Shown here: piece by piece, positions 37,842 through 46,390 of the stretch | How the letters are laid out: every line of letters starts with the position of its first letter | Numbering within the stretch: position 1 is the first letter of the stretch | Origin: Candidatus Microthrix subdominans | GTDB taxonomy: Bacteria > Actinomycetota > Acidimicrobiia > Acidimicrobiales > Microtrichaceae | DNA length: 64,000 bases | Assembly (NCBI GenBank): GCA_016719385.1 | Contig: JADJZA010000006.1 | Location: 248,001-312,000, forward strand | Direction: 5' to 3' | Made by a program: the position numbers and the translations under genes | The notes under the pieces: generated by a model | What the model was told of the DNA's origin: nothing | What the model saw: the letters and a program-made list of their open reading frames with translations, nothing else | Databases searched by the model: none

Positions 37842-39947
37842 ATGACCGCCACCGCAATTCCAACACCCCAATCCCCTGACGAGCCGGTAGCCCACGATCC
37901 GGGCGACACCCGGCGCCCGGCCAAGGCCTCGGTGCTCGATCGATCGATCATCGGTCCCGCTCTCCGCGACAGCGTGCGCAAGCTCGACCCGCGGGCGATG
38001 GCCAAGAACCCGGTGATGTTCATCGTCGAGGTGGGCGCTGCGCTCTCCACCGTGTTGTTGTTCACCGGCATGGGCAGCTCGTCTGCGTCGGAGAACGTCT
38101 TCAACGTCATCGTCACCGTCGTGCTGTGGTTCACCGTGCTGTTCGCCAACTTCGCCGAGGCGATGGCCGAAGGCCGCGGCAAGGCGCAGGCGGCCAGCCT
38201 GCGAGCCACCCGCCAGGAGACCTCGGCGCGCCGCCGCAACGCCGACGGCAGCATTTCTGACGTGGCCTCGACCGAGCTCGACATCGGCGACGAGGTGGTG
38301 GTCGTCGCCGGCGAGGTGATCCCCGGTGACGGCGACATCGTCGAGGGCATCGCCACCGTCGACGAGTCGGCGATCACCGGCGAGTCCGCACCGGTGGTCC
38401 GCGAGTCGGGCGGCGACCGCTCGGCGGTCACCGGCGGCACCAGGGTGCTGTCCGACGAGATCGTCGTGCGCATTTCGACCCGTCCCGGCGAGTCGTTCCT
38501 CGACCGGATGATCGCCCTCGTCGAGGGCGCCGAACGCCAGAAGACCCCCAACGAGGTGGCGCTCGGCATCCTGTTGTCCGGCCTGACGATCATCTTTCTG
38601 CTGGCGGTGGTCACCCTGCAGCCCTTCGCCACCTATTCGGGCGACAGGCAGTCGCTGATCGTGCTCACCGCCCTGCTCGTGTGCCTGATCCCCACCACGA
38701 TCGGCGGCCTGTTGTCGTCGATCGGCATCGCCGGCATGGACCGCCTGGTGCAGCGCAACGTGCTGGCCATGTCCGGCCGGGCGGTCGAGGCCGCCGGCGA
38801 CGTGTCCACCCTGCTGTTGGACAAGACCGGCACGATCACCTTCGGCAACCGCCGGGCGAGCGAGTTCGTGCCGGTGCACGGCGTCGGCGATGCCGAGCTG
38901 GCCGAGGCGGCGCTGGTGACCAGCCTGGCCGACGAGACCCCGGAGGGTCGCTCGATCGTCGACCTGGCCGCCGAACAGTTCTCGTTGTCCGCCGAGCTGG
39001 AGGCGGGCGCCGAGCTGGTGCCGTTCACCGCCCAGACCCGCATGAGCGGCGTCGACCTCGTCGACGGTCGCCAGCTGCGCAAGGGCGCCGCCGACTCGGT
39101 GCGTCGATGGGTGGAGGAGCTCGGCGGGTCGACGCCCCCGGAGCTGCTCACCCATGTGGCCGACATCTCCAACTCCGGCGGCACACCGCTGGTCGTGGCC
39201 GACGGCACCCGGGTGCTTGGCGTGGTGCACCTCAAGGACGTCGTGAAGCCCGGCATGCGCGAGCGCTTCGACGAGCTGCGGGCGCTCGGCATCCGCACGG
39301 TGATGATCACCGGCGATAACCCGCTGACCGCCAAGGCGATCGCAGCCGAAGCGGGGGTCGACGACTACCTGGCGGAGGCGACCCCGGAGCAGAAGATGGA
39401 GCTGATCCGAGCCGAGCAGGCCGGTGGCCGCCTGGTGGCGATGACCGGGGACGGCACCAACGACGCACCGGCGCTGGCGGCGGCGGACGTTGGGGTGGCG
39501 ATGAACACCGGCACCCAGGCCGCCAAGGAGGCCGGCAACATGGTCGACCTCGACTCCAACCCCACCAAGCTGATCGAGATCGTCGAGATCGGCAAGCAGC
39601 TGCTGATCACCCGGGGATCGCTCACCACCTTCTCGATCGCCAACGACGTGGCCAAGTACTTCGCCATCATCCCGGCAATGTTCCTGGTCGCCTACCCGGA
39701 ACTCGATGCCCTCAACATCATGGGTCTGGGCTCCGCTCGATCGGCGATCCTGTCGGCGGTCATCTTCAACGCCCTGATCATCGTGGCGCTCATCCCGCTG
39801 GCGCTGCGCGGCGTGCAATTCCGGGCGGTCGGCGCCGCCGAGGTGCTGCGGCGCAACATCGCCATCTACGGGCTGGGCGGGCTGATCGCCCCGTTCATCG
39901 GCATCAAAGCGATCGACCTGATCATCACCACCCTGGGAGTCTCCTGA
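37842..39947 (+). CDS. kdpB: Potassium-transporting P-type ATPase subunit B
   Basis: This is a 701-residue catalytic subunit. It has the phosphorylation loop DKTGTITFGNR, actuator TGES (AITGESAPVV), hinge TGDGTNDAPALAAADVG and the GDNPLTAKAIA block. It hydrolyses ATP to power K+ uptake through KdpA. Normal family length; its stop overlaps the kdpC start as TGATG. Confidence 0.97.
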   Translation: MTATAIPTPQSPDEPVAHDPGDTRRPAKASVLDRSIIGPALRDSVRKLDPRAMAKNPVMFIVEVGAALSTVLLFTGMGSSSASENVFNVIVTVVLWFTVLFANFAEAMAEGRGKAQAASLRATRQETSARRRNADGSISDVASTELDIGDEVVVVAGEVIPGDGDIVEGIATVDESAITGESAPVVRESGGDRSAVTGGTRVLSDEIVVRISTRPGESFLDRMIALVEGAERQKTPNEVALGILLSGLTIIFLLAVVTLQPFATYSGDRQSLIVLTALLVCLIPTTIGGLLSSIGIAGMDRLVQRNVLAMSGRAVEAAGDVSTLLLDKTGTITFGNRRASEFVPVHGVGDAELAEAALVTSLADETPEGRSIVDLAAEQFSLSAELEAGAELVPFTAQTRMSGVDLVDGRQLRKGAADSVRRWVEELGGSTPPELLTHVADISNSGGTPLVVADGTRVLGVVHLKDVVKPGMRERFDELRALGIRTVMITGDNPLTAKAIAAEAGVDDYLAEATPEQKMELIRAEQAGGRLVAMTGDGTNDAPALAAADVGVAMNTGTQAAKEAGNMVDLDSNPTKLIEIVEIGKQLLITRGSLTTFSIANDVAKYFAIIPAMFLVAYPELDALNIMGLGSARSAILSAVIFNALIIVALIPLALRGVQFRAVGAAEVLRRNIAIYGLGGLIAPFIGIKAIDLIITTLGVS

Positions 39948-40525
39948 TGCGTCGCCAACTGCTCACCGGCCTGATCATGCTGGGCATGATGACCGTGCTC
40001 GTCGGCGTCATCTACCCGCTGGCGGTCACCGGGGTCGCCCAGCTGGCCTTCGGTGACCGCGCCAACGGCTCGATCATCGAAACGGAGGGTCAACCGGTGG
40101 CCTCATCCCTGATCGGCCAGAACTTCGAGGGCCCGGAGTGGTTTCACCCTCGGCCGTCTGCTGCGGGCGACGGCTACGACGGCGCCGCCAGCGGGGCGTC
40201 CAACCTGGGCCCGACCAGCGATGAACTGCTCGACCTGGTCGGCGAACGCGTCGACGCCTACCGGGCCGAGAACGGGCTCGACGACCGTGCCCAGGTGCCG
40301 GTCGACGCCGTCACCGCCTCCGGGTCGGGCCTTGACCCGCACATCTCGGTGGCCAACGCCCAGATGCAGGCCCCCCGGGTGGCGGCGGAGCGCGGCCTCG
40401 ACGACGAGGTGGTCGCCGACCTGATCGACGACGCCACGCAGCGCCGCCCGCTGGGCGTGCTCGGCGACGATGGCGTCAACGTCGTCCAGCTCAACCTGGC
40501 CCTCGAGAACGGCGAAGCCCGCTGA
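39947..40525 (+). CDS. kdpC: Potassium-transporting ATPase subunit C
   Basis: This is a 192-residue subunit with one N-terminal membrane span (LLTGLIMLGMMTVLVGVIYP) and the KdpC blocks LIGQNFEGPEWFHPRPSAAG, TASGSGLDPHISVANA and RPLGVLGDDGVNVVQLNLAL. It stabilises the KdpABC complex. It is followed by a 25-bp gap to kdpD. Confidence 0.95.
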   Translation: MRRQLLTGLIMLGMMTVLVGVIYPLAVTGVAQLAFGDRANGSIIETEGQPVASSLIGQNFEGPEWFHPRPSAAGDGYDGAASGASNLGPTSDELLDLVGERVDAYRAENGLDDRAQVPVDAVTASGSGLDPHISVANAQMQAPRVAAERGLDDEVVADLIDDATQRRPLGVLGDDGVNVVQLNLALENGEAR

Positions 40526-40550
40526 TGGACGCGCTTCGTAGACTCCAACC

Positions 40551-43142
40551 GTGAGCAGAGGCCGCCTCCGCATCTACCTGGGCGCCGCGCCGGGGGTGGG
40601 CAAGACCTATGCCATGTTGGGCGAGGGACGCCGCCGCCTCGACCGGGGCACCGACGTGGTGGTCGGCTTCGTCGAAACCCACGGCCGCCGCGACACCGCG
40701 GACCGCCTCGAGGGCCTCGAGGTGGCACCGCGGCGGGTCCTCGACCATCGCGGCGCCGAGCTGGAGGAGATGGATCTCGACGCACTGCTCGCCCGCTGCC
40801 CCGAGGTGGCGCTCGTCGACGAGCTGGCCCACACCAATGCCCCCGGATCGCGCCACGCCAAGCGCTGGCAGGACGTCGAGGAGCTGCTCGACGCCGGCAT
40901 CGACGTGATCTCCACCGTCAACGTCCAGCACCTGGAGTCGCTCAACGACGTCGTCGAGGCGATCACGGGCGTGCGCCAGCGCGAGACGGTGCCCGACCGG
41001 GTGGTGCGCGACGCCGAGCAGGTGGAGCTGGTCGACATGACGCCCGAGGCCCTGCGCCGCCGCATGGCTCACGGCCACATCTACGCGCACGACAAGGTCG
41101 ACGCCGCCCTCAGCAACTACTTCCGCCCGGGCAACCTGGGCGCGCTGCGCGAGCTGGCCCTGTTATGGCTGGCCGACAAGGTCGACGAGGCCATGCGGCG
41201 CTACCTGCGCGACGAGCGGATCGTGGGCACCTGGGAAACGCGTGAGCGGGTGGTGGTGGCCATCACCGGCGCCCCGAGCGGCGACCACCTGATCCGCCGG
41301 GCCGCCCGCATGGCGCGACGCAGCCACGGCGACCTGATCGGGGTGCACATCCGCCCGGGCACCGGGCTGCGGGAGGGCCCCGACGAAGCGCTGTTTGCGC
41401 ACCGGGCGCTGCTCGCCGACCTGGGCGGCACCTACCACGAGACGACCAGCGACGACGTCGCCGAGGGGCTGGTTGCGTTCGCCGAATCGGTGCGCGCCAC
41501 CCAGATCGTGCTCGGCGCCTCCCACCGCGATCGACTCTCCGAGCTGGTGCGGGGCTCGGTGATCAACCGCGTGATCCGAGCTGCGGGCGAGATCGACGTC
41601 CACGTGATCTCCCGCGACGGCGTCGTAGAACGGGCGCCGCTGCCGGCCGCTCACCGTCGCCGCCGGTCCCGGCTGTCGCGTCGTCGGCGGGTTGCCGGCT
41701 GGGCGCTGGTGGTGGTTGGCCTGCCGCTTCTGACCGTCGTGCTCGACGCCGCCCGCAACTCGATCGGGCTGCCCTCGGTTTTGGTGATCTACCTGCTGTA
41801 CGTCTGCGTCGTGGCGGCGGTCGGTGGGTTCGGCCCCGCCCTCGTCACCGCACTCGCGTCGACCGCTGCGGCCAACTGGTACTTCACCCAGCCCCTCTAC
41901 ACGCTGCGGATCAAGGACCCCGAACACCTGATCGCGGTGGCGGCCTTCGTGTCGGCCGGCGGGCTCGTCAGCCTGCTCGTCGCCCGGACCGCCCGACGCA
42001 CGGCCGACGCTGCCCGGGCGCGGGCGGAGACGGAGGCCCTCGTCGACGTGGTCGGGGCCGATGCCGGCGAGAACGATCCGGTGGCGGTGCTGCTCAGCCA
42101 CCTGCGCATCACGTTTGGCCAACAGGCGGCGGCGGTCTTCGTCCGCGGCGACGAACGCAGCTGGAGCGTCGTCGCCGTCGACGGACCCGACCCGACACCG
42201 GATCCCGCCGATGGCGAGCGCCTGGAGCTGGGGGAGCACCACCTGCTCACGCTGACGCCGGGCGGTCTGACCGCCGCCGATCGACGTGTGCTGGGGGCGT
42301 TCGCCACCCGGTTGGTCGAGGCGCTGCAACGGCGGGTGTTGGAGGCGGCGGCCGGCGACCGAGCCGCATTGGCCCGGGCCGACGAGCTGCGCACGGCGAT
42401 CCTGCGGGCGGTGTCGCACGACCTGCGCTCGCCGCTGGCGTCGATCAAGGCGTCATCGACCAGCCTTCTCCAGGACGACGTGGACTGGAACGCCGAGCAG
42501 CGCACCGAGTTTGCCCGCACGATCGACGAGGAGGCGGACCGGCTGGACGACCTGATCGGCAACCTGCTCGACATGAGCCGCATCGAGGCCGGCGCAGTCG
42601 AGATCATCGTCCGGCCCGTCGGGCTCGACGACGCCATCGCGGCGGCGCTCGCCAGCCTGTCCGAGGCCACCGAACGGGTCGTGATCGAGCTCGACGACGA
42701 CGCCCCGGCGGCGCTGGCCGACGCGGGGCTCTTCGAGCGGGTGCTGGCCAACATCGTGTCCAACGCGCTGAACCATTCGCCCGCCGACCGCGAGGTCGTC
42801 GTTCAGGCGACCAGCCGTGACGGCTCGGCGGTGACGAGGATCATCGATCACGGTCCGGGGGTGTCCCCAGAGGCACGCGCCACCATGTTTCAGCCGTTTC
42901 AACGTTTCGGGGACGACACGAGCGGGGGAGTGGGCCTGGGGCTGGCGGTGGCCCGGGGCTTCATGACCGCCATGCACGGCGTGCTCGGCGCCGAGGAGAC
43001 GCCCGGCGGCGGTCTGACCGTGACGCTGTCGCTGCCGCTGGCCGGGCGGAGCGATGCCATGCCGCCGCTCGGCCCCGACCCGGGAGCTCCGGTGTCCGCT
43101 TGGCGCACCGCCGGTCGATCGCCACTCGAGGCGACGCCGTGA
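40551..43142 (+). CDS. kdpD: Sensor histidine kinase KdpD
   Basis: This is an 863-residue membrane sensor. The N-terminal KdpD domain has Walker-like GAAPGVGKTYAML (about 11-23) and DELAHTNAPGSRHAKRWQD; a Usp-like domain is near residues 225-350; the DUF4118 four-helix membrane region is near 380-490; a GAF-like region and the kinase core follow. The phosphate-accepting His is in AVSHDLRSPLASIK, with N-box NIVSNALNHSP and G-box GVGLGLAVARGF. It controls kdp expression with KdpE in response to K+ limitation. GTG start. Confidence 0.95.
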   Translation: MSRGRLRIYLGAAPGVGKTYAMLGEGRRRLDRGTDVVVGFVETHGRRDTADRLEGLEVAPRRVLDHRGAELEEMDLDALLARCPEVALVDELAHTNAPGSRHAKRWQDVEELLDAGIDVISTVNVQHLESLNDVVEAITGVRQRETVPDRVVRDAEQVELVDMTPEALRRRMAHGHIYAHDKVDAALSNYFRPGNLGALRELALLWLADKVDEAMRRYLRDERIVGTWETRERVVVAITGAPSGDHLIRRAARMARRSHGDLIGVHIRPGTGLREGPDEALFAHRALLADLGGTYHETTSDDVAEGLVAFAESVRATQIVLGASHRDRLSELVRGSVINRVIRAAGEIDVHVISRDGVVERAPLPAAHRRRRSRLSRRRRVAGWALVVVGLPLLTVVLDAARNSIGLPSVLVIYLLYVCVVAAVGGFGPALVTALASTAAANWYFTQPLYTLRIKDPEHLIAVAAFVSAGGLVSLLVARTARRTADAARARAETEALVDVVGADAGENDPVAVLLSHLRITFGQQAAAVFVRGDERSWSVVAVDGPDPTPDPADGERLELGEHHLLTLTPGGLTAADRRVLGAFATRLVEALQRRVLEAAAGDRAALARADELRTAILRAVSHDLRSPLASIKASSTSLLQDDVDWNAEQRTEFARTIDEEADRLDDLIGNLLDMSRIEAGAVEIIVRPVGLDDAIAAALASLSEATERVVIELDDDAPAALADAGLFERVLANIVSNALNHSPADREVVVQATSRDGSAVTRIIDHGPGVSPEARATMFQPFQRFGDDTSGGVGLGLAVARGFMTAMHGVLGAEETPGGGLTVTLSLPLAGRSDAMPPLGPDPGAPVSAWRTAGRSPLEATP

Positions 43143-43188
43143 CCAACGTTCTGGTGGTCGGCGCTGTTTCCCGGGCGGGGGTGGCCTC

Positions 43189-43884
43189 GTGACCACCGTG
43201 CTGGTCGTCGACGATGAGCCGCAGATCCGGCGAGCGTTGGCCACCAACCTGCGGGCCCGCGAGTTCGAGGTGGTGCTGGCCGAGTCCGGGCGTGGAGCGC
43301 TTCAACTGGCGGCGGATCGTCACCCCGACCTCGTGCTGTTGGACATCGGGCTTCCCGACCTGACCGGGATCGAAGTGATCCACGGCCTGCGCGGGTGGAC
43401 CGAGGTGCCGATCATCATGTTGACCGTGCGCAGCGAGGAGGCCGACAAGGTGGAGGCGCTCGACGCGGGAGCCGACGATTTCGTCACCAAGCCGTTCGGC
43501 ATGAACGAGCTGCTCGCCCGCATGCGCGCTGCGCTGCGGCGCACCGCGTCCGGGGGCGAGGCCGTCCCGGTCGTGGCCGTCGGCCAGCTGCGGATCGACC
43601 TGGCCGACAAGCGGGTGGAGCGCTCCGGCCAGGCCGTGCACCTCACGCCCACCGAGTGGGAGCTGGTCGAACACCTGGTGCGGCACGGTGACCGCCTGGT
43701 CACCCAGCGCCAGCTGTTGACCGCCGTGTGGGGCCAGAACTTCGACGACGAGTCCGGCTACCTGCGGGTCCACATGGCCAACCTGCGCCGCAAGCTCGAG
43801 GCAGACCCCTCACACCCCAGGCACTTCAAGACCGAACCGGGCATGGGCTACCGGTTCCTCACCGACGGAGATGACCAGCGATGA
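43189..43884 (+). CDS. kdpE: Response regulator KdpE
   Basis: This is a 231-residue OmpR-family regulator. The receiver domain has the acidic pair in VLVVDDEPQIRRAL, phospho-Asp in LVLLDIGLPD and Lys in FVTKPFGMNELLARM. The winged helix has HLTPTEWELVEHLVRH and YLRVHMANLRRKLE. Start GTG 43189 is set by the homologous MTTVLVVDDE. The 46 bp after kdpD contain a 17-codon frame (43139-43192) whose MTNVLVV start resembles the kdpE start. Confidence 0.94.
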   Translation: MTTVLVVDDEPQIRRALATNLRAREFEVVLAESGRGALQLAADRHPDLVLLDIGLPDLTGIEVIHGLRGWTEVPIIMLTVRSEEADKVEALDAGADDFVTKPFGMNELLARMRAALRRTASGGEAVPVVAVGQLRIDLADKRVERSGQAVHLTPTEWELVEHLVRHGDRLVTQRQLLTAVWGQNFDDESGYLRVHMANLRRKLEADPSHPRHFKTEPGMGYRFLTDGDDQR

Positions 43885-44741
43885 ACCGCTTCGATCGATT
43901 TCTTCAACGCATTCTCGCGTCGATCAGCGCCACCGACTCGAGGCGGGTCGGTCACGGCCGGTTCGAGACGGTGGAGCCGGCCGAGGGCCAGCCGCTCGTG
44001 CGGGCCCGGCTGATCGCCGGATACGTCCTGGCCGTCGCCCTGCCGGCGGTCACCGCTGCTGCGACGATTCCGCTGCGCGGCTCCCACACCGGCGCAGCGG
44101 CCGTGGTGCTCGTGCTGGCGGTCGTCGTGGTCGCGGCGATCGGCACGACGGGCCCGGCGCTGCTGGCGGCGGTGTGGGCCGGGGTGATCTTCGATCTCCT
44201 CCTCACCAAGCCGTATTACCGGCTGGCCATTTACGACGGCGACGACCTGTCCGCCGCGATCTCACTGGTCGTCGTCGGCGTCATCGTCGGCGTGCTCAGC
44301 AGCAGGCTGGCCAGCCTGGCCGCCCGCAACATCGCACGGCGCAAGGAACTTCACCAGCTGGTCAAGTTCATCCAGGCTGCCGATGTGGCCTCGTCGATCG
44401 ACGAGCTCAGCGAGGTGTTGCAGGCCGAGCTGACCGATCTGCTCGGTTTGGCCAGCTGCGACTGGTCGCCCGACGGCCAGGGTGGCGACGGCCCCTGGTT
44501 GCTGTCGACCGGCTCGGTGATGGGCCCCTTGGCGGCGATGAACCCCGACCGGGCCGTGCTCCCCGACGGCCTCGACCTGTCCGTCGAGGTCGGGTCGGTC
44601 CGGTTGGGCCACCTGACCTTGTCACCCCAGCCCGGCCGTCGCACCTCGGTCGAGGAGCGGCTGACCGCAGCGACGATGGCCACGGTGTTCGCCGGGGCCG
44701 TCGCTCGCCTGCGGGCGTCGAGCCTCGAACCGGAGACCTGA
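43881..44741 (+). CDS. DUF4118 membrane protein, KdpD-like sensor region without kinase
   Basis: This is a 286-residue protein coupled to kdpE by an ATGA overlap. About residues 48-150 form four membrane helices of the DUF4118 type seen in KdpD (GPALLAAVWAGVIFDLLLTK then YYRLAIYDGDDLSAAISLVV). A coiled linker (ARRKELHQLVKFIQAADVA) and a GAF-like C-terminus with no histidine-kinase motifs follow. It looks like a duplicated and shortened KdpD sensor half. It may bind KdpD or sense turgor separately; this is inference. Confidence 0.8.
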   Translation: MNRFDRFLQRILASISATDSRRVGHGRFETVEPAEGQPLVRARLIAGYVLAVALPAVTAAATIPLRGSHTGAAAVVLVLAVVVVAAIGTTGPALLAAVWAGVIFDLLLTKPYYRLAIYDGDDLSAAISLVVVGVIVGVLSSRLASLAARNIARRKELHQLVKFIQAADVASSIDELSEVLQAELTDLLGLASCDWSPDGQGGDGPWLLSTGSVMGPLAAMNPDRAVLPDGLDLSVEVGSVRLGHLTLSPQPGRRTSVEERLTAATMATVFAGAVARLRASSLEPET

Positions 44742-44769
44742 TCGGCAGCCCTGTGACCTAAAAAGCATC

Positions 44770-44822
44770 GAAGTGGGGAGTGGAAACGACCGCCAGGCGG
44801 TCGTTTCCACTCCCTACTTCGC
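44770..44822. terminator. Strong hairpin terminator after the kdp operon
   Basis: Two 26-bp arms centred on 44796 pair with a single mismatch, with A-rich sequence before (AAAAAGCAT) and TTTT shortly after. It lies 29 bp after the last kdp-region stop and before the ABC-importer promoter, so it could terminate in both directions. Confidence 0.75.
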
Positions 44823-44838
44823 AGTTTTGGGAAGCGTG

Positions 44839-44857
44839 CGCGAGAACGCGTTCTACC
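44839..44857. promoter_or_regulatory. KstR-like operator upstream of the LIV-type importer
   Basis: GCGCGAGAACGCGTTCTAC holds the perfect 12-bp palindrome AGAACGCGTTCT. It lies 41 bp before the solute-binding-protein ATG. The full 19 bp are shared with sites at 52911 and 58754, differing only at one central base. The core fits the mycobacterial KstR pattern TnnAACnnGTTnnA except for the first T. Confidence 0.65.
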
Positions 44858-44897
44858 GAGTACGGTGGCGTTCGTCACAGATCCGGGGGGACGCGAC

Positions 44898-46385
44898 ATG
44901 GAAGTTGGGGGACGACGCAGGTCGGCCGGGTTCGGGTCGGGACTTCGCAGGCGGACATCGGCTGCCGTCATCGTGGTGGCCGTGCTGGCCGGCGGCTGCA
45001 CCCGTGGTGCCGACGAGGTCGAGACCGGCGCGGCCGCACCGGTCGCCGCCGACGGTGCAACCGCCGCCGACGGCAGCACCTCGGGCAACGGTGGAACGCA
45101 GGCCCCGGGCGAACAGGCTCCGGCAGCAGGTGACTTTGGCGATCTCAAGGGCGTATGCGGTCCAGGTGACGCCTCGGGAGCGACGGCCCAGGGGGTCACC
45201 GACGACGCCATCCAGGTGGGCACGATCGCCGACCCCGGCTTCATCGGCCGCCCCGGGCTGAACCAGGAGATCTTCGACGCCGCCGAGGTGTTCACGTCGT
45301 GGTGCAACGACGCCGGTGGCATCAACGGCCGCAAGATCGTCGACGTCGAACGGGACGCCAAGTTGACCGAGTACAAACAGCGCGTCACCGAGTCCTGCCA
45401 GGAGGACTTCATGCTGGTCGGCAGCGGCGGCGTGTTCGACGAGACTGGACAGGAGGAGCGCCTCCGCTGCATGCTCCCCGAGATTCCCGGCTTCCAGGTG
45501 TCGCCCGAGGCCCGCGCCTCAGACCTGTCGGTCTCACCGATTCCAGCCGCGATCGACGAGTTGCAGGTCGGCCTGTTCCGCTATTTGGAGGACGAGTTTC
45601 CCGGGTCGACCGACCGGGTCGGCTTCCTCACCGGCAACATCGGATCGTTGGTGTTCGTCGACGCCCAGGCCCAGGATGCCGCCAAGGAACTGGGATGGAC
45701 CTCGGTGTATCAGGCCCAGTACAACTCGACGGGCGAGGCCAGCTGGACGCCCTTCGCCGAGGCGCTGTCGAGCGACAAGGTCGAGGGCGTGGTGTACACC
45801 GGCGAGCCGGAGAACCTGGCCAAGTTGCTTCAGGCGATGGCCGACATCGGCTACGAACCCAAGTGGGTGCTCGCCGGCACCAACGTGATCGATCAGGGCT
45901 TCATCGAGGTGGGCGGCGCCGCGGTGAACAACGTCTACGCCGTGGCCTCGATCGTGCCGCCGTTCCTCGCCGCCGACAACCCGGCGACACAGCAGTACAT
46001 GGACCTGTTCGCCGAGTACCTCCCCGACGGCAAGGACCAGGCGCTGCTCGGCTACCAGGCCTTCTCGGGCTGGCTGTTCTTCGCCACAGCGGTGAAGGAG
46101 TGCGGCTCCGATGTGACCCGCACATGCGTGTACGAAGCGGCGCGGGGGATCACCGACTGGACCGGGGGCGGGCTGAACGCAGCGACCAACCCGGCAAAGG
46201 ACCAGGGCGCCGACTGCATGATGGTCGTCGAGGCCACGCCGAAGGGCTTCGTCATCCCCGACGACTTCAAGCCGACCGACGGGCTGTTCTCCTGCTCGAA
46301 GGACAACATCATCAAGCTGACCGGCGACTACGGGTCGGGCACCACCCTCGAGTCGGTCGGCAAGTCGATCGACGATCTCGAGTGA
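44898..46385 (+). CDS. Branched-chain amino acid-type ABC transporter substrate-binding lipoprotein
   Basis: This is a 495-residue lipoprotein with basic residues, a hydrophobic core and the lipobox VLAGGC near residue 34, then an Ala/Gly/Thr-rich linker. The periplasmic-binding fold of the LivK family is seen in AIQVGTIADPGFIGR, EVFTSWCNDAGGINGRKIVD, DKVEGVVYTGEPENLAKLLQ and YEPKWVLAGTNVID. LIV-type transporters carry amino acids, amides, or aromatic and lipid-derived acids; the substrate is open. It is first in a four-gene operon behind a KstR-like site, so a lipid or steroid fragment is a reasonable guess. Confidence 0.87.
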   Translation: MEVGGRRRSAGFGSGLRRRTSAAVIVVAVLAGGCTRGADEVETGAAAPVAADGATAADGSTSGNGGTQAPGEQAPAAGDFGDLKGVCGPGDASGATAQGVTDDAIQVGTIADPGFIGRPGLNQEIFDAAEVFTSWCNDAGGINGRKIVDVERDAKLTEYKQRVTESCQEDFMLVGSGGVFDETGQEERLRCMLPEIPGFQVSPEARASDLSVSPIPAAIDELQVGLFRYLEDEFPGSTDRVGFLTGNIGSLVFVDAQAQDAAKELGWTSVYQAQYNSTGEASWTPFAEALSSDKVEGVVYTGEPENLAKLLQAMADIGYEPKWVLAGTNVIDQGFIEVGGAAVNNVYAVASIVPPFLAADNPATQQYMDLFAEYLPDGKDQALLGYQAFSGWLFFATAVKECGSDVTRTCVYEAARGITDWTGGGLNAATNPAKDQGADCMMVVEATPKGFVIPDDFKPTDGLFSCSKDNIIKLTGDYGSGTTLESVGKSIDDLE

Positions 46386-46390
46386 CGTAA

